Source of the DNA: Patescibacteria group bacterium
GTDB lineage: Bacteria; Patescibacteriota; Minisyncoccia; Minisyncoccales; Minisyncoccaceae
Length of the DNA stretch: 9,339 nucleotides
Direction: 5' to 3'
Assembly: GCA_012798645.1 (NCBI GenBank)
Contig: JAAZMU010000048.1
Span: 1 to 9,339, forward strand
A model generated the notes under the pieces. That model saw only the letters and a program-made list of their open reading frames with translations. It was not told the DNA's origin and did not search any database. Position 1 is the first letter of the stretch, and every line of letters begins with the position of its first letter. The position numbers and the translations under genes were made by a program. Shown here in pieces: positions 6,305 through 9,339 of the stretch.

Positions 6305-6844
6305 TTAACTGCCTACTGCTTTTTTACCTAGTTTCTTTCTTACAATTTCTCCTTCATACCTTATTCCTTTTCCTTTGTATGGTTCAGGCTTTCTTATTCT
6401 TCGTATCGAGGCTGCTACCTCTCCAACTAACTCTTTATCTATACCAGAAACTGTAATGTTTGTTTTGTCAGCTTCAAATGTAATTCCCTCTTTTGCTTTT
6501 ATTTCAACAGAATGGCTAAAACCAATATCTAAAACAAGATCCTTGCCTTTCATACTTACCCTATAACCTACTCCAACTAATTCTAGTTTTTTTGAAAAAC
6601 CTGAGATAACGCCTTCAATCATATTTTGGATAAGTGATCTTTGCAATCCCCAAAAAGCAAGTGTTTGCTTTTCATTATTCTTGGGAGTTAAAATGATTTC
6701 ATTGTTTTCAATTTTTACATTAATTAATTCAATCAATGGTTTTTTAAGCTCTCCTTTTGGTCCCTTAACAATAATTTCATTGTTTTCAATCTTAACTTCT
6801 ACTCCTTTTTCAATTTTAACTGGTTTTTTCCCTATTCTTGACAT
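6305..6844 (-). CDS. rplF: 50S ribosomal protein L6
   Basis: L6 sits at the base of the L7/L12 stalk near the sarcin-ricin loop and the GTPase centre. I place the start at the ATG at 6844-6842, giving MSRIGKKP, the normal family beginning, and 179 residues. An in-frame ATG at 6862 would add six residues overlapping rpsH and is unlikely. The two similar L6 domains are visible: the first from about 1-80, with [16 protein letters not shown] and a second KIENNEII further on, and the second from about 83, with [19 protein letters not shown] and the strongly conserved [20 protein letters not shown] near the end. Four bases separate it from the rpsH stop, in a TAATAATATG context without any SD-like sequence. 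Confidence 0.97.
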   Translation of the reverse strand: MSRIGKKPVKIEKGVEVKIENNEIIVKGPKGELKKPLIELINVKIENNEIILTPKNNEKQTLAFWGLQRSLIQNMIEGVISGFSKKLELVGVGYRVSMKGKDLVLDIGFSHSVEIKAKEGITFEADKTNITVSGIDKELVGEVAASIRRIRKPEPYKGKGIRYEGEIVRKKLGKKAVGS

Positions 6845-6848
6845 ATTA

Positions 6849-7238
6849 TTACCAAACTTCACAAATTACCTCTCCACCAACCTTGTTTCTCCTTGCCTCT
6901 TTGTTTGTCATAAGACCTTTTGGTGTGGATACAATGGAAAAACCATAGCCTGATTTAACTGGTTTTAATTCTGAAGATTTATTATAGATTCTTTGACCTT
7001 GTTTTGATACTTTTTTAATTTTTGAAATCATAGGACTACCATTTTCCTTGTATTTTAAATCAATAAGTATTTTTTTTCTTGGAATACGTCCCTTTTTTTC
7101 CACATCTAAGATATAGCCCTCTTTTTTGAGTACTTCTGCAATTCTGAATTTAAAGTCAGAATAGGGTACACTAACTTGTTTTTTGAAAACAATTTGTGCA
7201 TTATTTATTGCTGTTAACATGTCTGCTACTCTATCCAT
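6849..7238 (-). CDS. rpsH: 30S ribosomal protein S8
   Basis: S8 binds helix 21 of 16S rRNA in the central domain and is an early assembly protein; in E. coli it also represses the spc operon at its mRNA. The protein has 129 residues. The N-terminus contains DRVADMLTAINNAQ (2-15), matching the family's DpIadMLTriRNa. The C-terminal half has GYGFSIVSTPKGLMTNKEAR and closes with VGGEVICEVW, the family's characteristic end. I do not see an S8-binding hairpin resembling the E. coli one upstream of rplE here, but I could not fold the RNA. The gap to rpsN is 12 bases, and no SD-like sequence precedes the ATG. Confidence 0.97.
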   Translation of the reverse strand: MDRVADMLTAINNAQIVFKKQVSVPYSDFKFRIAEVLKKEGYILDVEKKGRIPRKKILIDLKYKENGSPMISKIKKVSKQGQRIYNKSSELKPVKSGYGFSIVSTPKGLMTNKEARRNKVGGEVICEVW

Positions 7239-7250
7239 AATATTTATTAT

Positions 7251-7436
7251 TTACCAACTACTCTTTTTAACTCCTGGAATCTCGCCTTTGTTTGCCATTT
7301 CTCTAAAGCATATCCTACACAAACCAAACTTTCTCATAAATGCTCTATTTTTTCCACATCTAAAACACCTTCTATTTACTCTTGTAGAAAACTTTGGTTT
7401 TTTTTCTGATTTTGCGATTGATGATTTCTTTGCCAT
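7251..7436 (-). CDS. rpsN: 30S ribosomal protein S14, zinc-binding type
   Basis: S14 is needed for assembly of the 30S head. This is the short form of 61 residues with four cysteines that bind zinc: C24 and C27 (CFRC) and C40 and C43 (CRIC). The ending [18 protein letters not shown] is the standard C-terminus of this type (R-x-x-A-x-x-G-x-IPGv-K-SW). The N-terminal tail (about residues 3-16) is rich in lysine and serine. The terminal SW is coded AGT TGG followed by TAA, so tryptophan uses the normal TGG codon. It occupies its usual place between rplE and rpsH. Confidence 0.97.
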   Translation of the reverse strand: MAKKSSIAKSEKKPKFSTRVNRRCFRCGKNRAFMRKFGLCRICFREMANKGEIPGVKKSSW

Positions 7437-7445
7437 AAGTTCTAT

Positions 7446-7997
7446 TTAGCTTTTTCTTAAAGGAAAGTCAAGCAACTCGAATAATTCCTTTGTTTCTTCT
7501 TCTGTTTTAGCTGAGGTTACAATTGTAACTTGAAGTCCAAAAAGATAATATGCTTTTTCAGGTGAAATTTCTGGAAAAGCAATATGTTCTTTTATTCCAA
7601 TGTTCAAGTTTCCATCCTGAATAGCGCTTAACTTAATCCCTCGAAAGTCTCTTGTTCTTGGTAGTACAATATTTACTAATCTATCCAAAAAGTCATACAT
7701 TTTCTGCCCTCTAAGCACTGCTTTAACTCCAATAATATTACCTTCTCTTAATTTAAAGGATGCAATTGATTTTCTTGCCTCAATTAAAACTGGTTTTTGT
7801 CCTAAAAGTTCTTCTAATTGTTTAGAAACATATTCTTGAAACTTTCTTTTCTCATCAGTTGTTTTTGGTGTAATTGCTTTTCCAAACCCAGTATTTACAA
7901 TCACTTTTTCTATTTTAGGAACGGCCATTATATTTCCATAAGAAAACTTAGAAAGCATTTGGTTTTTAACTGTTTTTTCGTATTTAGCTTTGATCAT
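7446..7997 (-). CDS. rplE: 50S ribosomal protein L5
   Basis: L5 binds 5S rRNA with L18 and contacts the 30S head and the P-site tRNA. The protein has 183 residues, near the usual 180. Landmarks are VPKIEKVIVNTGFGKA (26-41), GQKPVLIEARKSIASFKLREG (65-85) with the conserved K-SIA-FK-R-G, ARTRDFRG-like LPRTRDFRGIK, and DGNLNIGIKEHIAFPEI. It ends in LLDFPLRKS, a version of the family's G-PF end. The ATG overlaps the rplX stop in an ATGA. The 9-base gap to rpsN has no SD-like sequence. Confidence 0.97.
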   Translation of the reverse strand: MIKAKYEKTVKNQMLSKFSYGNIMAVPKIEKVIVNTGFGKAITPKTTDEKRKFQEYVSKQLEELLGQKPVLIEARKSIASFKLREGNIIGVKAVLRGQKMYDFLDRLVNIVLPRTRDFRGIKLSAIQDGNLNIGIKEHIAFPEISPEKAYYLFGLQVTIVTSAKTEEETKELFELLDFPLRKS

Positions 7998-8290
7998 ATT
8001 TCTTTATTGCATTTTTTACACACCCTCTTTTTTTTATCGTTATAGGCTACACGTGTTTTACTCGAACATTTTGGACAAATTAAAGCCACATTGGAAACAT
8101 TAATTGGACTTTCTTTTTCAATGACTTGTCCTTTTTGTCCTTGGGCTCTTGGCTTAATGTGTTTTTTAATAAGGGCAACTTTTTCTACTACAACTTTACC
8201 TTCTTTAGGAAGTGCTTTTAAAACTTGTCCTTTTTTTCCTTTGTAGTTTCCTGCGATAATAATTACTTGGTCTCCTTTTTTAATCTTCAT
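7994..8290 (-). CDS. rplX: 50S ribosomal protein L24 with C-terminal zinc-ribbon cysteines
   Basis: L24 is an early assembly initiator on 23S rRNA near the exit tunnel. The protein has 98 residues. The KOW motif lies at the N-terminus ([20 protein letters not shown], 4-23), followed by [20 protein letters not shown], which matches the family's KHxKP-Q---GGI--kE-pI. The C-terminus carries two cysteine pairs, C72/C75 (CPKC) and C91/C94 (CKKC), a likely zinc knuckle seen in part of the bacterial L24 family. It overlaps both neighbours by ATGA: the rplN stop at its start and the rplE start at its end. Confidence 0.96.
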   Translation of the reverse strand: MKIKKGDQVIIIAGNYKGKKGQVLKALPKEGKVVVEKVALIKKHIKPRAQGQKGQVIEKESPINVSNVALICPKCSSKTRVAYNDKKKRVCKKCNKEI

Positions 8291-8658
8291 ACTAATTCTT
8301 TTGTCATAGTTGATATTTTTTCAAAACCTTTTTCCCTTACTTCTCGAGCAACTGGTCCTAAAATTCTAGTGCCTTTTGGCTCTTTTGTTTCACCATCTAA
8401 AATAACAACTGCATTATCGTCAAACCTAATATATGAGCCATCTTTTCTTTTTTTAGGTTGCTTTTGTCTTACAACCACAGCTCTTACAACTTGATGCTTT
8501 TTAATAGCCTTTCTTGGTTCTGCTGATTTTACAGTGCAAACTATGATATCTCCTAATTCAGCATATCTTTTTCTTGTTCCTCCAATTGGTCTTATGCACA
8601 ACACTATTTTTGCACCTGAATTGTCTGCTACTTTTACTTTTGATTCTGGTTGTATCAT
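8287..8658 (-). CDS. rplN: 50S ribosomal protein L14
   Basis: L14 lies at the subunit interface and takes part in bridges to the 30S; it is also the known docking site of the silencing factor RsfS. The protein has 123 residues, the standard size. [17 protein letters not shown] (1-17) is the classic L14 beginning, [11 protein letters not shown] lies near the middle, [25 protein letters not shown] follows, and [20 protein letters not shown] gives the conserved C-terminal half. The chain ends MTKELV rather than the usual SLA-EV(L/I). The start follows the rpsQ stop by four bases, and the end overlaps rplX by an ATGA. Confidence 0.98.
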   Translation of the reverse strand: MIQPESKVKVADNSGAKIVLCIRPIGGTRKRYAELGDIIVCTVKSAEPRKAIKKHQVVRAVVVRQKQPKKRKDGSYIRFDDNAVVILDGETKEPKGTRILGPVAREVREKGFEKISTMTKELV

Positions 8659-8662
8659 TTTC

Positions 8663-8896
8663 TTATAATTTTAATATAACTTCCCATTTTTTGTCCTTTG
8701 ATATGGGGGTACATTCTCTTATAACTACTCTGTCTCCCACTTTTAAATCTAATTTACTATTATGGGCTTTGTATTTTTTATGACTTTTATACCTTTTCTT
8801 GTATTTTGGATGTTCTTTAATTGTTTCAACCTTAACTACGACTGTCTTTTCCATTTTGTCTGAAACAACTTGTCCTTTTAATTCTCTTTTTGGCAT
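8663..8896 (-). CDS. rpsQ: 30S ribosomal protein S17
   Basis: S17 is an OB-fold protein that binds 16S rRNA helices 7 and 11 and helps early 30S assembly. The protein has 77 residues, slightly short of the common 80-90. [16 protein letters not shown] (6-21) is the standard first part of the fold, [17 protein letters not shown] gives the basic middle, and [21 protein letters not shown] the conserved second part; the family normally has ECRPxSK, so an arginine is a threonine here. One base separates the start from the rpmC stop, with no SD-like sequence in front. Confidence 0.96.
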   Translation of the reverse strand: MPKRELKGQVVSDKMEKTVVVKVETIKEHPKYKKRYKSHKKYKAHNSKLDLKVGDRVVIRECTPISKDKKWEVILKL

Positions 8897-8897
8897 A

Positions 8898-9080
8898 TTA
8901 TTTAGTATTTAATATGGTTAATATTCTTGCTATATCTTTTTTAACTTCCCTTAATTCTTTAATGTTCTTTACTTTTGAAGTAGCTAAAGACATCCTTATC
9001 TCTTGTGCTCTTTTCCTTTTATCATGTAATCTCTGATGCAATTCTTCTGCTTTTAATTTTTGTAATTCCTGTGTTTTCAT
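8898..9080 (-). CDS. rpmC: 50S ribosomal protein L29
   Basis: L29 is a small helical protein near the tunnel exit, next to L23, where the signal recognition particle and trigger factor dock. The protein has 60 residues, a typical size. It is predicted to be two helices: the first contains LQKLKAEELHQRLHDKRKRAQEIR and the second KNIKELREVKKDIARILTIL, matching the family's R-vRr-IARi-T-l pattern. The usual K-S of LRFQ-A is replaced by IRMSLATSKV. The ATG overlaps the rplP stop in an ATGA. Confidence 0.93.
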   Translation of the reverse strand: MKTQELQKLKAEELHQRLHDKRKRAQEIRMSLATSKVKNIKELREVKKDIARILTILNTK

Positions 9081-9339
9081 ATTTCTTTTTTAACAAATTT
9101 AACTTTTAAAGGAAGCTTATCTCCGCATTTTTTAAAAGCCTCTCTTACCTCTTTTTCAGGAATACCTTCAAGTTCAAACAAAATTTTTCCAGGCTTAATT
9201 ATTACAACGTAATGATCTGGATTACCTTTTCCTCCACCCATTGGAACTTCAGAACCCTTTCTTGTGATAACTTTGTTTGGAAAAACTCTAATCCACATTT
9301 TACCAGTTTTTCTAACATACCTAATTAAAACTCTTCTGC
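9077..9339 (-). CDS. rplP: 50S ribosomal protein L16 (partial, 5' end beyond window)
   Basis: L16 lies close to the A site and peptidyl-transferase centre and organises tRNA binding. The first methionine codon in view (9298) is internal: the frame stays open to the window edge and the residues before it (RRVLIRYVRKTGK) match the R-x-x-x-RyvKR-GK part that precedes WIR in L16. About the first third of the protein is outside. Visible landmarks are WIRVFPNKVIT, MGGGKGNPDHYV and KPGKILFELEGIPE, ending KLPLKVKFVKKEI. The arginine that corresponds to E. coli R81 in RMGKGKG, at the tip near the peptidyl-transferase centre, is a proline here (PMGGGKG, codon 9242-9244). The stop overlaps the rpmC start in an ATGA. 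Confidence 0.96.
   Translation of the reverse strand, partial: RRVLIRYVRKTGKMWIRVFPNKVITRKGSEVPMGGGKGNPDHYVVIIKPGKILFELEGIPEKEVREAFKKCGDKLPLKVKFVKKEI

Noticed and set aside
6696..6790. Two copies of an identical 17-base string within rplF (about 6696-6712 and 6774-6790)
   Set aside because: Both code KIENNEII in the first L6 domain; the repeat reflects similar beta-strand sequence and AT-rich codons rather than a DNA-level element.
6845..6862. A longer rplF start at the ATG at 6862
   Set aside because: It adds six residues inside rpsH; MSRIGKKP at 6844 is the family's standard beginning.

Overview
The whole 9.3 kb window is coded on the minus strand, so transcription runs from high to low coordinates. 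It is extremely compact: 19 protein genes, no gap longer than 34 bases, and eight gene overlaps. The sequence is strongly AT-rich and the proteins are rich in lysine, isoleucine and asparagine. UGA works as a normal stop. The gene content (ribosomal proteins S5, S8, S14, L5, L6 and others in bacterial order), the lack of rpmD (L30) between rpsE and rplO, the form of L15 and S5, and an ADP-forming acetyl-CoA synthetase together point to a small-genome bacterium of the Candidate Phyla Radiation (Patescibacteria), most likely Parcubacteria-like. The phylum is inferred from remembered family features, not from a search.

Region 9339-5089 is the end of the S10 operon and the spc operon: rplP (cut by the window edge), rpmC, rpsQ, rplN, rplX, rplE, rpsN (zinc type), rpsH, rplF, rplR, rpsE, rplO. 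Region 5099-2455 continues with secY (translocon channel), an adenylate-kinase-like NMP kinase and map (methionine aminopeptidase), the usual partners of this operon. In most bacteria infA, rpmJ, rpsM, rpsK, rpsD, rpoA and rplQ come next. Here they are absent and the order breaks.

Region 2420-1 is a second, metabolic block: a small COG2426-type membrane protein, a very short triosephosphate isomerase, and the beta and alpha subunits of ADP-forming acetyl-CoA synthetase (alpha runs off the window's left edge). The four genes are chained by short overlaps. The only sizeable gap in the window, 2421-2454, carries a good extended -10 promoter candidate for this block, placed so that the transcript would be almost leaderless. 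Triosephosphate isomerase belongs to lower glycolysis, and the synthetase makes ATP from acetyl-CoA, ADP and phosphate. Together they suggest a fermentative life style with acetate as a product.

I see no mobile element, CRISPR array, RNA gene or defence system, and no clearly new system. What deserves a second look is molecular trimming and variation in core enzymes (TIM, MetAP, the NMP kinase, L16), the near absence of Shine-Dalgarno sequences, and the synteny break after map.
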